A DNA stretch of 64,000 nt from CAMFTQ01 sp051881615 (GCA_051881615.1 JBJEQF010000035.1:24477-88476); one strand, 5' to 3'. Positions 8,541 through 17,228 are shown, counted from the first letter of the stretch. Notes: generated by a model not told the origin, from the sequence alone. Made by a program: numbers and translations.

Positions 8541-8885
8541 TTAGGTTCTATTGCAAAAGTTGGGGTTTCAATTTATTTTGGTGATACAGAAAACCTCCAC
8601 TGTGTAAGGGGAGATTTCCCTGTCAGGGAAAATGTCAGCTTCGCTGACAAAAGGTTCCCGCTTTCGGAGAAAGGTGGCACGAAGTGCCGGAGTGTTGTGG
8701 GTAATGCACAAAACTCACCGTACAATCAAAGTATTAGTAAAGGCACAAAGTTTGTGCTATTGTGTCGGCTATGCCGACAGCTTTTCTGCGAAAAGCACAA
8801 TCCCTAAGTCAAAAACATAGTTTTTGACAGCTCCCTTTACACAAGGGAGCCGACGTATAACCTCAACTTTTGAAAAAGAACCTAA
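8541..8885. repeat. MITE-like repeat, copy 1 (about 345 bp, imperfect terminal inverted repeats)
   Basis: The left end (8541-8567, starting TTAGGTTCTATTGCAAAAG) and the right end (8859-8885) are inverted copies of about 27 bp with 3 mismatches. Inside are short hairpins such as TTTCCCTGTCAGGGAAA (near 8615), GTCAGCTTCGCTGAC (near 8633), GTCGGCTATGCCGAC (near 8764) and CTTTTCTGCGAAAAG (near 8780). No credible gene is present. Related modules recur at 36669-36942 and 41591-41638, and a short look-alike at 59860-59887. It looks like a non-autonomous transposable element, a class common in gut Clostridia. Which transposase moves it cannot be told. Confidence 0.75.
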
Positions 8886-8888
8886 TTT

Positions 8889-8926
8889 AAAAAACCGACG
8901 TCATATCTGATATAACGTCGGTTTTT
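8889..8926 (-). terminator. Terminator after the LCP gene (bidirectional)
   Basis: The stem AAAACCGACGT (8891-8901) pairs with ACGTCGGTTTT (8915-8925) around an AT-rich loop. A/T tracts on both sides make it able to act on both strands. It sits 2 nt beyond the stop of the minus-strand LCP gene and at the edge of the MITE-like repeat. Confidence 0.85.
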
Positions 8927-8928
8927 GA

Positions 8929-10104
8929 TTATTCTGCAACATTAAAATATATGTCAAGGAAAATTTGGAAAAGCTCTTCTTCGTTATGATGATATTCGGC
9001 ATATTGCCCTGCCCTTTTCATTTCTCCGGGGACATTTACAAATTCAATATTGCTGAACCCCTTGGTCAGAGCGTTAGTCGCAAGGAAGGTAATCTTGCCT
9101 GCGTCAAAATCAGTAACCATATAGTCGCTCATCATATTAAACATATTAAGAGGTGTTGATATATCCTCCTTTGTTCTTTCAACAACCTTTTTAACAAACG
9201 CTTCTAAATACTGTTTCTGACGGTTGTTGCGGAGCAGATTTGCGTTTACTATGTTCATATTTCTTTTTTGAACATATGTTGTAGCGTCATCACCCCAGAG
9301 CCAGAGCTTTTCTCCCTCGGTGAACGGTCCTACAGTTTCTAAAGAGGTGAGCTGTATGCCGTCAACAGCGTCGTTAAGTACGGGAACAGCCGCAAGGTCA
9401 AGAGCAAAATATGAATTTATCTGTGTGCCGAAAAGGAGCTTTGAAACTGATTTTTTCACATTCTCACAGCTTTTTTCTCTGCCGTCACCGTAAGCATACG
9501 CTAAACACAGCTGAGTTTTATCTGTTCCTGCAAATTTGCCCGATGTGTCGTAAAGGTCGATTTCGGCTATTGTATCACGCGGAATATTTATGGCTGTGGT
9601 TTTGCCTGTCTGAGTATCGTGAGCTATAGCCAAAATCATATCAGCCTGTCCGCCCGTACCCGACACCGACTCATCAAGATTCTGCTTGTCTATGCCCATA
9701 GCAAGGACAGTTGTAATGTTATCGTTAGGCGTATATTTTACACCCTTATATGTAACGGTACGAAGGTTTTTCTCTACCTCAACCTCGCTGATGTCAGGTG
9801 CTTTGATTTCATTATCTGTATTTTGCAAAAGTGCATTTCTTCCGACAATATTCAGCGTAATTACCGTTGACACCATCAGCACAACAACAGATAAAACGGA
9901 TATTAAGGCTATAAGAACCGCCTTTTTACCCTTGCTCATACGTTTTTTATGTTTATGCTTACGGGTTGGTTTTGCAAAAATATATCCGTCGTACTTGCCG
10001 ATATCTTCTGCGTTTTTATTTTCGGTATTCTGCTCAGAGCTCATGATATTTAGATCCTGCTCGTTATTATCATCGCTGTTGCTGTTAATTTGTGAATTCA
10101 TCAT
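8929..10104 (-). CDS. LytR-CpsA-Psr (LCP) family wall-polymer ligase
   Basis: The 391-residue protein has a cytoplasmic N-terminus rich in Asn, Lys and Arg (about 1-62), and one transmembrane helix (about 63-88, AVLIALISVLSVVVLMVSTV). An extracellular LCP domain follows, with VLAMGIDKQN, DMILAIAHDTQTGKTTAINIPRDT and NLLRNNRQKQYLEAFV. These are the polyprenyl-phosphate binding Asp/Arg motifs. LCP enzymes move anionic or capsular polymers from undecaprenyl carriers to peptidoglycan on the outer membrane face. The start overlaps the sortase 3' end by 20 nt, so the two are one operon. It could attach the polysaccharide made by the 1-7.7 kb cluster; that link is inference. Confidence 0.9.
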   Translation of the reverse strand: MMNSQINSNSDDNNEQDLNIMSSEQNTENKNAEDIGKYDGYIFAKPTRKHKHKKRMSKGKKAVLIALISVLSVVVLMVSTVITLNIVGRNALLQNTDNEIKAPDISEVEVEKNLRTVTYKGVKYTPNDNITTVLAMGIDKQNLDESVSGTGGQADMILAIAHDTQTGKTTAINIPRDTIAEIDLYDTSGKFAGTDKTQLCLAYAYGDGREKSCENVKKSVSKLLFGTQINSYFALDLAAVPVLNDAVDGIQLTSLETVGPFTEGEKLWLWGDDATTYVQKRNMNIVNANLLRNNRQKQYLEAFVKKVVERTKEDISTPLNMFNMMSDYMVTDFDAGKITFLATNALTKGFSNIEFVNVPGEMKRAGQYAEYHHNEEELFQIFLDIYFNVAE

Positions 10105-10900
10105 CTACAAGAACCCCCTGCACAAGATATCTTGAATCGTTGTTTACGTTGGAACAGGTACTGAGGACAAGAAGCTTATCCTTATCTGTTATCTTTACGC
10201 CTTTTCTTATATTTGCATTAAATGTATTCAAATTAAAAATCTGATCAACATAATCACTGAACACTTGCTTGTCAGAAAAATCAAAGCATCTCAGCAGATG
10301 CCTGTTGTCAAAGTCTGACGATGCAAAAACCTCATAGGTCAATATATGTCCCTTTGTATAAATATAAATATACTTGTTTTTATTAAAAAACTCCTCGTCC
10401 TCATACTTATGCAAATCTCCGAACATAGAACCGTTGAGCATATTATGTCCGTACAAAACAGTCACAGGGTCGCTGAAATCTGTTTTGTTAAGCGGCTGGG
10501 AATAGATTGTACCTGCAAACATATATTCCTTATGAATACTGTGGTCAAGGTAGTAATTCTCATCATCAACACTTGTATGTGCAACAGGGTAATCTATCTG
10601 CGTGTTCGGAACCTTTATCCAGGCATACAAATCGGAATTCACCTTGCTCAGCTCATCAAAATCAATCGGATTGTTTTTTTTAGGCTTTAACACAGCATTC
10701 GGAACAGTTGCAATCTCTTCGGTGTTCGCCTGATTAACATCATATGTAGTTACGGCAACCGTACTTGCAAGCTGCTCTAATTGTGATTTATTCTTGTAAT
10801 CGTTATAAAAGTATATTGTGCAATACACTATTCCGACGGCACATATAATAATAGAAATAATTAAAATAATAATCCAAAAGGTTTTATTCTTATTTTTCAT
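10085..10900 (-). CDS. srtB: Class B sortase
   Basis: This is a 271-residue membrane-anchored transpeptidase. The N-terminal helix (about 4-28, FWIIILIISIIICAVGIVYC) is a type II membrane anchor. The sortase fold carries the catalytic His in TVLYGHNML, the Cys in LVLSTCSNV near the C-terminus, and the Arg eight residues later in DSRYLV. The long insert with FGDLHKYEDEEFF is typical of class B. ATG 10898-10900 is preferred because GAGGG lies 6 nt upstream; an ATG four codons earlier is weaker. Class B enzymes of Clostridia, such as C. difficile SrtB, cut (S/P)PXTG signals. The next gene upstream encodes an SPQTG protein, a very likely substrate. Confidence 0.93.
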   Translation of the reverse strand: MKNKNKTFWIIILIISIIICAVGIVYCTIYFYNDYKNKSQLEQLASTVAVTTYDVNQANTEEIATVPNAVLKPKKNNPIDFDELSKVNSDLYAWIKVPNTQIDYPVAHTSVDDENYYLDHSIHKEYMFAGTIYSQPLNKTDFSDPVTVLYGHNMLNGSMFGDLHKYEDEEFFNKNKYIYIYTKGHILTYEVFASSDFDNRHLLRCFDFSDKQVFSDYVDQIFNLNTFNANIRKGVKITDKDKLLVLSTCSNVNNDSRYLVQGVLVDDEFTN

Positions 10901-10982
10901 AATAACCCTCATTCACATACTTTAGTATATCTTTTATATTATAAAGCTATAATTACACTCTGTCAATTATCATATAAAAGAA

Positions 10983-11016
10983 AACAAAACAAAATCCCCC
11001 ACAAATTTGTGGGGGA
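10983..11016 (-). terminator. Terminator after the SPQTG protein gene
   Basis: This is a perfect palindrome TCCCCCACAAATTTGTGGGGGA (10995-11016, 22 nt). On the minus strand it is followed by a T-rich tract (TTTTGTTTTG). It separates the abundant-looking surface protein gene from srtB and the LCP gene, which may be read at a lower level. Confidence 0.88.
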
Positions 11017-11032
11017 ATAATTGCATTATAGA

Positions 11033-11545
11033 TTATTTAGCCAGCTTCTTAACTGAAATAACACCTGCAACAGACGCTAAAAGAATCATCAAGCCGATTA
11101 CAGCTGTATAATTATCACCTGTCTGCGGTGAAGTCGGAGTAGTAGAAGGCTCGTTCGGATTCTTTTTATAATCAATTACATAGCTGATATCCAAACCGCC
11201 TACAGGCTCAGATTTTATAATTTCACCGTTGCCGTTGTGGAATATTACATACTTTGCTCCGTCAGGAATATCAAGCTTTGCATACTTATTGCCGTTTTCA
11301 TCAACATAAACAGGAACAACTACGCTCTCACGCTCAGCTCCGATTGTCGGATCATCTGTATAGTAGTAACCATAAATGATTTCCCATTCAAGATCTTCGC
11401 TTACACTTACAATAACCTCACCCTCAACAGGTGCAGTCGGCGGAATAGTCGGTGCTGTCGGACTGTTTACAGAAGCGGCAAATGCACTTACTGATGAAAA
11501 AGCAAAAATCAGAACAGCTGTCATAACTGCCAAGAATTTTTTCAT
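11033..11545 (-). CDS. Small secreted surface protein with SPQTG sortase signal
   Basis: This 170-residue protein has a signal peptide (MKKFLAVMTAVLIFAFSSVSAFA, cleavage about residue 24). A Pro/Thr stretch (NSPTAPTIPPTAP) and a compact acidic domain of about 90 residues follow. A cell-wall sorting signal comes last: the pentapeptide SPQTG, a hydrophobic helix (YTAVIGLMILLASVAGVISV) and a basic tail (KKLAK). No catalytic motif is visible and I do not recognise the central domain. ATG 11543-11545 has AGGGGGAG 8 nt upstream; the longer frame is not supported. It lies next to a class B sortase, so it is probably linked to peptidoglycan by it. Its own strong promoter and terminator suggest high expression. 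Confidence 0.88.
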   Translation of the reverse strand: MKKFLAVMTAVLIFAFSSVSAFAASVNSPTAPTIPPTAPVEGEVIVSVSEDLEWEIIYGYYYTDDPTIGAERESVVVPVYVDENGNKYAKLDIPDGAKYVIFHNGNGEIIKSEPVGGLDISYVIDYKKNPNEPSTTPTSPQTGDNYTAVIGLMILLASVAGVISVKKLAK

Positions 11546-11613
11546 AACAAAAACTCCCCCTAAAAGATAAATCAATTACTGAATATAAATCGTTATTCAT
11601 TAAATCCAAGGCG

Positions 11614-11642
11614 ATTATACCACTTTATTTTAAAAATGTAAA
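11614..11642 (-). promoter_or_regulatory. Promoter of the SPQTG protein gene
   Basis: On the minus strand TTTACA (11637-11642) and TATAAT (11614-11619) are 17 nt apart, with TGG immediately upstream of the -10 (extended -10). It is a strong match to a sigma-A promoter and would give a leader of about 60 nt. Confidence 0.75.
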
Positions 11643-11812
11643 TAGTTATTTTAAAATTAGATAAAAAAATGGAAAAATTATTATTCTGCAATTTTCAAGC
11701 GGTATCACAGCTCAAATAAAAAGCAGAAATAACAACTCTGAATACAAAACAGTAAAAACATTCATAATAAACAGAAAAAAATTGCTAAATTATAGTATTT
11801 TCTTTTATCTTG

Positions 11813-11821
11813 TGTTATAAT
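11813..11821 (+). promoter_or_regulatory. Extended -10 of the murT-gatD operon
   Basis: TGTTATAAT (11813-11821) is a good extended -10. No clear -35 lies 16-18 nt upstream. Transcription would start about 70 nt before the murT ATG. Confidence 0.5.
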
Positions 11822-11897
11822 GAAAAGTGTGCAAATTCGGCACTTGATATTTTATTAACCTGTTTTAAACTATTTGTAACGATTATGGGGTGTTCTG

Positions 11898-13223
11898 ATG
11901 AGAGTATTTTTCACCGTTTTAGTTTGTAAAGCTTTGAAGCTTATAGGCGGTCTTATCGGCAAGGGCAGTTCACTGCCCGGACAGATTGCGCTGAAGCTTT
12001 GTCCCGATATTTTAAACCGTGTTAAGCTGCCGCAGTATATTATAGCAGTAACAGGCAGTAACGGCAAGACCTCTACCGTTGAGATGATTGCCCATATTCT
12101 GAATTCATCAGGTAAAAGAATAGCGTGGAACAAGGAAGGCTCCAATCAGATCGAGGGCGTGACTACGCTTATTCTGTCCTCCTGTTCTTTAAAAGGTAAA
12201 ATGAACTGCGACATACTCCTTATTGAGTCTGACGAAAGATACGCAAAATACACGTTCAAGTATTTTGCGCCGACTCACTATGTTATCACAAACCTCTACA
12301 GAGATCAGCTCACAAGAAACGGCCACCCTCAGTGGGTATTCGGTGCAATTAAAGAAAGCATACACGAGCAGACTCAGCTTATACTAAACGCAGATGATCC
12401 GCTTGTTTCTTTATTCGGATATAACAAGGATAACACTGTCTGGTTTGGCGTGGACAAGCACAAAAACAGCTTTGACGCAGTTACAGGCGTATATAATGAC
12501 GGTTACTTCTGCCCTGCCTGCGGCAAAAAAATGGAATACAGCTACACGCATTACAATCATATCGGCGATTATAAATGCAGCGAGTGCGGTTATCACAAGC
12601 ACGAAACGCAGTTTACGGTAACAGATGTTGACCTTAACAACGGCGAAATCTGCATCAACGGCAAAAGCAAAATTGCTTTGTCACTGCACAGTATGTATAA
12701 CATCTATAACGTTCTTGCGGCTTACTCCGTATGTTCTTTGCTCGGCATTGAAAGCGATACTATTGAGCAGAGCATAAACAACTATGTGCTGAAAAACGGA
12801 CGTGTTGTTGAGTTTAAGCTCGGAGAGCATAACGGCACACTCCTCACCTCAAAGCACGAAAACTCTGTTTCTTACGACCAGTCGCTCAAAATTGCCGCTG
12901 ACAGCAAGGAAAGCTGCTGTGTTATGATAATCGTTGACGCAGTTAGCAGAAAATATTTTACAGGCGAGGTTTCGTGGCTGTGGGATATTAACTTTGATTT
13001 ACTCGAAAGCGACAGTGTAAGCGAGGTTGTTTTATCGGGAACGTATGCTAACGATTTAGCGGTGAGGTTTCAGTATTCGGAGGTTTCAGAGGATAAAATC
13101 AAGGTTATACCGTCTATTGCCGAAGCCTCCGATTATCTTAAGACAAACGGCAGTGAAAGGCTGTATGTAATAACCTGCTTTTCAGATAAGGATAAAATTT
13201 TATCACTTACCGAATTAAAGTAA
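11898..13223 (+). CDS. murT: MurT-like Mur ligase (lipid II isoglutaminyl synthase subunit family)
   Basis: This 441-residue Mur-ligase-like protein has the ATP loop VTGSNGKTSTVEM near residue 54. The Mur central domain holds HYVITNLYRDQLTRNGH. A Cys4 zinc ribbon (CPACGKK ... CSECGYH, about 205-235) is characteristic of MurT, and a DUF1727 C-terminal domain includes VSWLWDINFDLL. MurT with GatD amidates the D-Glu of lipid II to D-isoGln. Here the usual DUF1727 KNP-type motif after the GTLL strand is replaced by TSKHENSVS. The partner gene 19 nt downstream also lacks expected catalytic residues. The pair is thus MurT/GatD by fold and synteny, but its activity is doubtful; it may be a divergent paralogue. 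Start ATG has GGGGTG 5 nt upstream. Confidence 0.85.
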   Translation: MRVFFTVLVCKALKLIGGLIGKGSSLPGQIALKLCPDILNRVKLPQYIIAVTGSNGKTSTVEMIAHILNSSGKRIAWNKEGSNQIEGVTTLILSSCSLKGKMNCDILLIESDERYAKYTFKYFAPTHYVITNLYRDQLTRNGHPQWVFGAIKESIHEQTQLILNADDPLVSLFGYNKDNTVWFGVDKHKNSFDAVTGVYNDGYFCPACGKKMEYSYTHYNHIGDYKCSECGYHKHETQFTVTDVDLNNGEICINGKSKIALSLHSMYNIYNVLAAYSVCSLLGIESDTIEQSINNYVLKNGRVVEFKLGEHNGTLLTSKHENSVSYDQSLKIAADSKESCCVMIIVDAVSRKYFTGEVSWLWDINFDLLESDSVSEVVLSGTYANDLAVRFQYSEVSEDKIKVIPSIAEASDYLKTNGSERLYVITCFSDKDKILSLTELK

Positions 13224-13242
13224 GTCATAAGGGGGTAAAAAA

Positions 13243-13971
13243 GTGAATATCAGCATTCTGCATTTATACAGTAATTTAATGAATTTGTACGGCGAATACG
13301 CAAATATAAAGGTACTTAAAAGGCACCTTGAGGATCAGGGAGCTGTAGTTACAGTCACAAAAGCAGACAACGTAAACGATATTGATTTAGGCGATTTTGA
13401 TTTTATTTACATCGCAAGCGGTACAGAGAATAATCAGAAGAAAGCGTTAAGTGATCTGCTTACAAAAAAGTTTGAGCTTATCTCTTTGGCTGAAAGCGGT
13501 AAAATTATGCTCTTTACAGGCAACGCCTTTGAAATGCTCGGCAAAAGTATAACATCATCTGACGGTAACATTTATGACGGAATCGGACTATTGTCATTTA
13601 CCGTAACGGAGCAAAATACTAAGCGGTACACAACAGACGTTATCGCAGAATGTTCTCTTTGTGATGAAAAAATTGTCGGCTTTATCAACAAGGCAAGTGA
13701 AATCAGCGGTATAGAAAACAGCTTCTGCACGCTTACTATGGGACTTGGCAACGATAACAAAGCAAAGGACGAGGGCTTTGTTTATAAAAATGTAACAGGA
13801 ACTCACATTATAGGCCCTGTGCTTGTAAAAAATCCCGAGCTTATGAGGTATTATGTAACGCTTATCTGCAAAAGCAAGGATAATACCTTTGCATACAAGG
13901 ATATTGATTACAAATATGAAAAACAGGCACACAGCGTAACACTTGGAAAGCTAAGCGAAAGATTAGCCTGA
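13243..13971 (+). CDS. gatD: GatD-like class I glutamine amidotransferase, catalytic residues missing
   Basis: This 242-residue protein aligns by eye with GatD/CobQ-type amidotransferases throughout: LHLYSNLMNLYGEYANI at the start and GTHIIGPVLVKNPELM near the end. In canonical GatD the nucleophile lies in a CGGYQLLG-type elbow. Here the position reads FTGNAFEMLG (91-100), with Thr92 in place of Cys. The catalytic His of GTYLHGP is Ile190 in GTHIIGP; a His occurs two residues earlier. The usual GFENHGG motif is GFINKAS. It is therefore probably unable to release ammonia from glutamine. It could be a structural partner of the upstream MurT, use free ammonia, or have a new role. Start is GTG 13243 with GGGGG upstream. 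Confidence 0.8.
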   Translation: MNISILHLYSNLMNLYGEYANIKVLKRHLEDQGAVVTVTKADNVNDIDLGDFDFIYIASGTENNQKKALSDLLTKKFELISLAESGKIMLFTGNAFEMLGKSITSSDGNIYDGIGLLSFTVTEQNTKRYTTDVIAECSLCDEKIVGFINKASEISGIENSFCTLTMGLGNDNKAKDEGFVYKNVTGTHIIGPVLVKNPELMRYYVTLICKSKDNTFAYKDIDYKYEKQAHSVTLGKLSERLA

Positions 13972-13993
13972 TAAATAATTTAAGGTGAAACAA

Positions 13994-16186
13994 ATGGAGC
14001 AGATGCTTGAAATAACAGGCACAGTAGAAGCCATAGTTTACAGAAATGAAAGCAACGGCTACACGGTTTTAGAGCTTGCAGGCGATGAGGAAATTACAGC
14101 TGTCGGCATTATGCCGTCGGTAAGTCCCGGAGAAGAGGTAAAGCTTATCGGCAGCTATAAAAAGCACCCGAGCTACGGCGAGCAGTTTGCCGTAACAGCC
14201 TGTGAGCAGAGTATGCCGAAAAACACAGCAGGAATACTTAAATACCTATCATCAAGAGCAATCAAGGGTATAGGGCCGTCAATGGCACAGCGACTTGTAA
14301 AGCAGTTCGGCGAGGACACCCTGACAGTTATGGAGAACGAGCCTGAGCGTGTAGCGCAGGTAAAGGGTATTTCTCTTGATAAAGCAAAGGAAATAAGCGA
14401 ACAGCTTAAGCAGACGGTAGGCATCAGAGAGCTTATAGCTCATCTGTCAGGCTTTGGGGTAACTCCGCTTAGCTGTATTAAGGTGTGGCAGCGTTACGGC
14501 TCAAACGCACTGAAATATATCGAAGAAAATCCGTTTTTGCTGTGTGACGAGGAATTTGAAATTCCCTTTGAAACTGTCGATTTAATTGCCAAAAAGCAAA
14601 ACAGAGCAAATGATGAAATCTACAGAATACGTGCAGGAATAAGCCACGTGCTTTCTCACAACAGGCTCAACGGTCACACCTGTCTGCCGAAGGATAAGCT
14701 CATTTCAACTACAGCGTCCTTTCTGTCTGTAGAAAAGGAAAAGGCTGTGCAGGCACTTGATGAAATGGTTTTTGACAATACTGTAATAACGGCTGATGTG
14801 GGTGGAAATGAATTTATCTTCACACCGAGCCTTTATCAGTGCGAGGCGTACATAGCCGCAAGGATAAAAATGCTTCTGAGGTTTTCTCCCCCTGTTATCC
14901 CACGTGTTGACGAACAGATTGAGCATATTGAACAGCAAGAGGGCTTGGAGTATGCCTCTTTACAGCGTGAGGCAATAAAACAGGCTATGACCACAGGACT
15001 TCTCATACTGACAGGCGGTCCCGGAACAGGCAAAACTACTACGCTCAACGCAATTATCACAATACTAAAGCAAAACGGTCAGAAAGTGCTTTTAGCAGCA
15101 CCCACAGGCAGGGCGGCTCAGAGAATGAGCGAGGTAACAGGCTGTGAGGCAAAAACTATCCACCGACTTCTGGAGGTCGGCTGGGACAGAGATGACAAGC
15201 CGGTTTTTAAGAAAAACGAAAAAAATCTGCTCAACTGTGACGCACTCATAATTGACGAGGTGAGTATGGTTGACACCGTTATTTTTGACAGCCTGATGAA
15301 GGCTATGCCGCTTGGGTGCAGACTTATTCTTGTAGGTGACAGCAATCAGCTACCCTCTGTTGGTGCAGGCAACGTGCTTGCCGATTTAATCGCTTCGGGT
15401 ATTATGCCTGTTGTTGCGCTCAACGAAATTTTCCGTCAGTCAATGGAAAGCCTGATTGTAACAAACGCACATAAAATAGTAAACGGCGAATATCCTGTAC
15501 TTGACAGGCGCGACAAGGATTTTTTCTATTTGTCACAGGTAACGGCAGAAACCGTGGCGCAGACGGTAACGGATTTAACGTCAAGACGACTGCCTAATTC
15601 CTACGGCTACTCTCCGTTTGACGACATACAGGTGCTGTGCCCCGGACGAAAGGGTATGCTCGGAGCTAATGAGCTTAACAAAAAATTACAGTTAGCTGTA
15701 AATCCGAAATCTGACAGCAAGCCTGAAATCACAGTCGGCGCAACTGCTTTTCGGCTTGGCGACAAGGTGATGCAGGTAAAAAACAACTACGACATCACCT
15801 TTTACAAGGATAACGGCGAAATCGGTCAGGGAATATTCAACGGCGATATAGGCAGGCTTGTTGAAATAAACAAGGCTACTAAAATTATGAAGGTTCGCTT
15901 TGACGACAAGGTTGCAGTTTATGACGCAGACTCTGCTGTTGAGCTTGATTTAGCGTATGCCACTACCGTACATAAAAGTCAGGGCAACGAGTTTGAAGCT
16001 GTGATAATTCCTGTTTTCAGAATGGCACCACAGCTTTGCTACAGAAATTTGCTTTATACAGCCGTAACAAGAGCTAAAAAGCTGCTTATCCTTGTCGGCA
16101 CAGGCTCAACAGTTGTAGATATGGTAGATAACAACCGAAAAACACTGCGGTACAGCGGTCTTAAGGATTTTTTATTAAAGGATTAA
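13994..16186 (+). CDS. recD2: RecD2-type ATP-dependent DNA helicase (SF1B)
   Basis: This is a 730-residue superfamily 1B 5'-3' helicase. The N-terminal OB-like domain (VEAIVYRNESNGYTVLEL) and helix-hairpin-helix repeats (AIKGIGPSMAQRLVKQFG) mark the RecD2/YrrC subgroup, which acts without RecBC. The motor shows Walker A ILTGGPGTGKTTTLNAI near residue 340, Walker B ALIIDEVSMVD, motif III VGDSNQLPSVGAG and the C-terminal UvrD-like YATTVHKSQGNEFEAVI. ATG 13994 is chosen because AAGGTG lies 6 nt before it; the GTG at 13985 is inside that site. It likely works in DNA repair or mismatch tolerance. It sits 22 nt after gatD and 22 nt before mreB. Confidence 0.93.
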   Translation: MEQMLEITGTVEAIVYRNESNGYTVLELAGDEEITAVGIMPSVSPGEEVKLIGSYKKHPSYGEQFAVTACEQSMPKNTAGILKYLSSRAIKGIGPSMAQRLVKQFGEDTLTVMENEPERVAQVKGISLDKAKEISEQLKQTVGIRELIAHLSGFGVTPLSCIKVWQRYGSNALKYIEENPFLLCDEEFEIPFETVDLIAKKQNRANDEIYRIRAGISHVLSHNRLNGHTCLPKDKLISTTASFLSVEKEKAVQALDEMVFDNTVITADVGGNEFIFTPSLYQCEAYIAARIKMLLRFSPPVIPRVDEQIEHIEQQEGLEYASLQREAIKQAMTTGLLILTGGPGTGKTTTLNAIITILKQNGQKVLLAAPTGRAAQRMSEVTGCEAKTIHRLLEVGWDRDDKPVFKKNEKNLLNCDALIIDEVSMVDTVIFDSLMKAMPLGCRLILVGDSNQLPSVGAGNVLADLIASGIMPVVALNEIFRQSMESLIVTNAHKIVNGEYPVLDRRDKDFFYLSQVTAETVAQTVTDLTSRRLPNSYGYSPFDDIQVLCPGRKGMLGANELNKKLQLAVNPKSDSKPEITVGATAFRLGDKVMQVKNNYDITFYKDNGEIGQGIFNGDIGRLVEINKATKIMKVRFDDKVAVYDADSAVELDLAYATTVHKSQGNEFEAVIIPVFRMAPQLCYRNLLYTAVTRAKKLLILVGTGSTVVDMVDNNRKTLRYSGLKDFLLKD

Positions 16187-16208
16187 ATTTTATTCTAAGG
16201 AGCAGAAT

Positions 16209-17228
16209 ATGAATATAGCTATAGATTTGGGAACAAGCAACACACGAATTTTTGTTGAAGAAAAGGGCAAACAGCTTGACGAGCCGTCTGCTATTGCACA
16301 TAATACGGAAACAGGCGAAATTATTGCTGTCGGCGAGCAGGCGCTTAAAATGCTCGGCAAAACTCCGTCTGCTATTGAAGCACTCTATCCGCTTGAAAAC
16401 GGAGTTGTGGCTCACTCTTACCTTGTTGAGGACTTGGTAAACATATTTTTGAACGAGGTTTACACAAGCAAGGTGGTAATGCCAAGAGTGGTAGCAAGCA
16501 TACCGATTGACGTAACAGACGTTGAAAAGCGAGCCGTTGTAAATGCCATAAGCAGCTTCGGTGTTCGCAGGGTGTACCTTATTGAAGAGGCTAAGGCGGC
16601 GGCTATGGGCTGTAATCTGCCTGTTATGAGTCCTCACGGCTGTATGATAGCAAACTTAGGCGGCGGCACTGCCGAAATTGCCGTGCTTTCCTTAGGCGGA
16701 ATATCTGTGAGCAAGACGGTTAAATCAGCAGGCAATCAGATGGACGAGGATATTATTAAATATGTACGGCGAAAGCACAATCTTCACATAGGCAGAAGAA
16801 TGGCTGAACAGTGCAAAATAGCTGTAGGCTGTGTAACAAAGCCTACAGAAGAAAAAACGTTTACCGTTAAGGGCAGAGATGCATTAAGAGGCTTGCCGAA
16901 AAGCGTTGAGGTGACCTCCTTAGAAATAATGGAGGCAATAATCGACAATGCGTTAAACATCGTTACAGCTATTACAGATGTGCTTGAAAAAACTCCGCCC
17001 GAGCTTATCGGCGATATTCACAGTGACGGAATAACGCTGTCGGGCGGCTTGTCACAGCTTGAGGGTTTCCCCGAGCTTGTAAAAAAGTACACGGGAATTG
17101 CCACAGTGACTGTTGCAAACGAGCCTTTGGACTGCACAATTAACGGCTGCGGCAAGGCTATTGCGTATATTGATGAGGTGGAGCATACAAAGGACGGCGA
17201 AATTATTCCGCTTATGGCTGCGTATTAA
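16209..17228 (+). CDS. mreB: MreB/Mbl family actin-like cell-shape protein
   Basis: This is a 339-residue bacterial actin. Phosphate 1 is IAIDLGTSNTRIFV at 3-16, the connect/phosphate 2 region is CMIANLGGGTAEIAVLSLGG, and the adenosine motif is GITLSGGLSQLEG. Length is typical (330-345). MreB forms membrane-bound filaments that guide elongation of peptidoglycan. It is not followed by mreC/mreD, so it may be an Mbl/MreBH-like extra copy rather than the principal locus gene. The Shine-Dalgarno AAGGAG lies 6 nt before the ATG. Ruminococci are coccoid, so the role of MreB here is worth noting but is not readable from the sequence. Confidence 0.9.
   Translation: MNIAIDLGTSNTRIFVEEKGKQLDEPSAIAHNTETGEIIAVGEQALKMLGKTPSAIEALYPLENGVVAHSYLVEDLVNIFLNEVYTSKVVMPRVVASIPIDVTDVEKRAVVNAISSFGVRRVYLIEEAKAAAMGCNLPVMSPHGCMIANLGGGTAEIAVLSLGGISVSKTVKSAGNQMDEDIIKYVRRKHNLHIGRRMAEQCKIAVGCVTKPTEEKTFTVKGRDALRGLPKSVEVTSLEIMEAIIDNALNIVTAITDVLEKTPPELIGDIHSDGITLSGGLSQLEGFPELVKKYTGIATVTVANEPLDCTINGCGKAIAYIDEVEHTKDGEIIPLMAAY

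Larger units (their letters stand above)
11546..11897. other. AT-rich divergent promoter region (352 bp)
   Basis: No gene is seen here. The gap holds the minus-strand promoter of the SPQTG gene (11614-11642), a long A/T-rich middle, and an extended -10 for the plus-strand murT operon at 11816-11821. Confidence 0.6.

Noticed and set aside
8632..8820. Plus-strand open frame of 62 residues
   Set aside because: It lies inside the MITE-like repeat and has no family resemblance or ribosome site.
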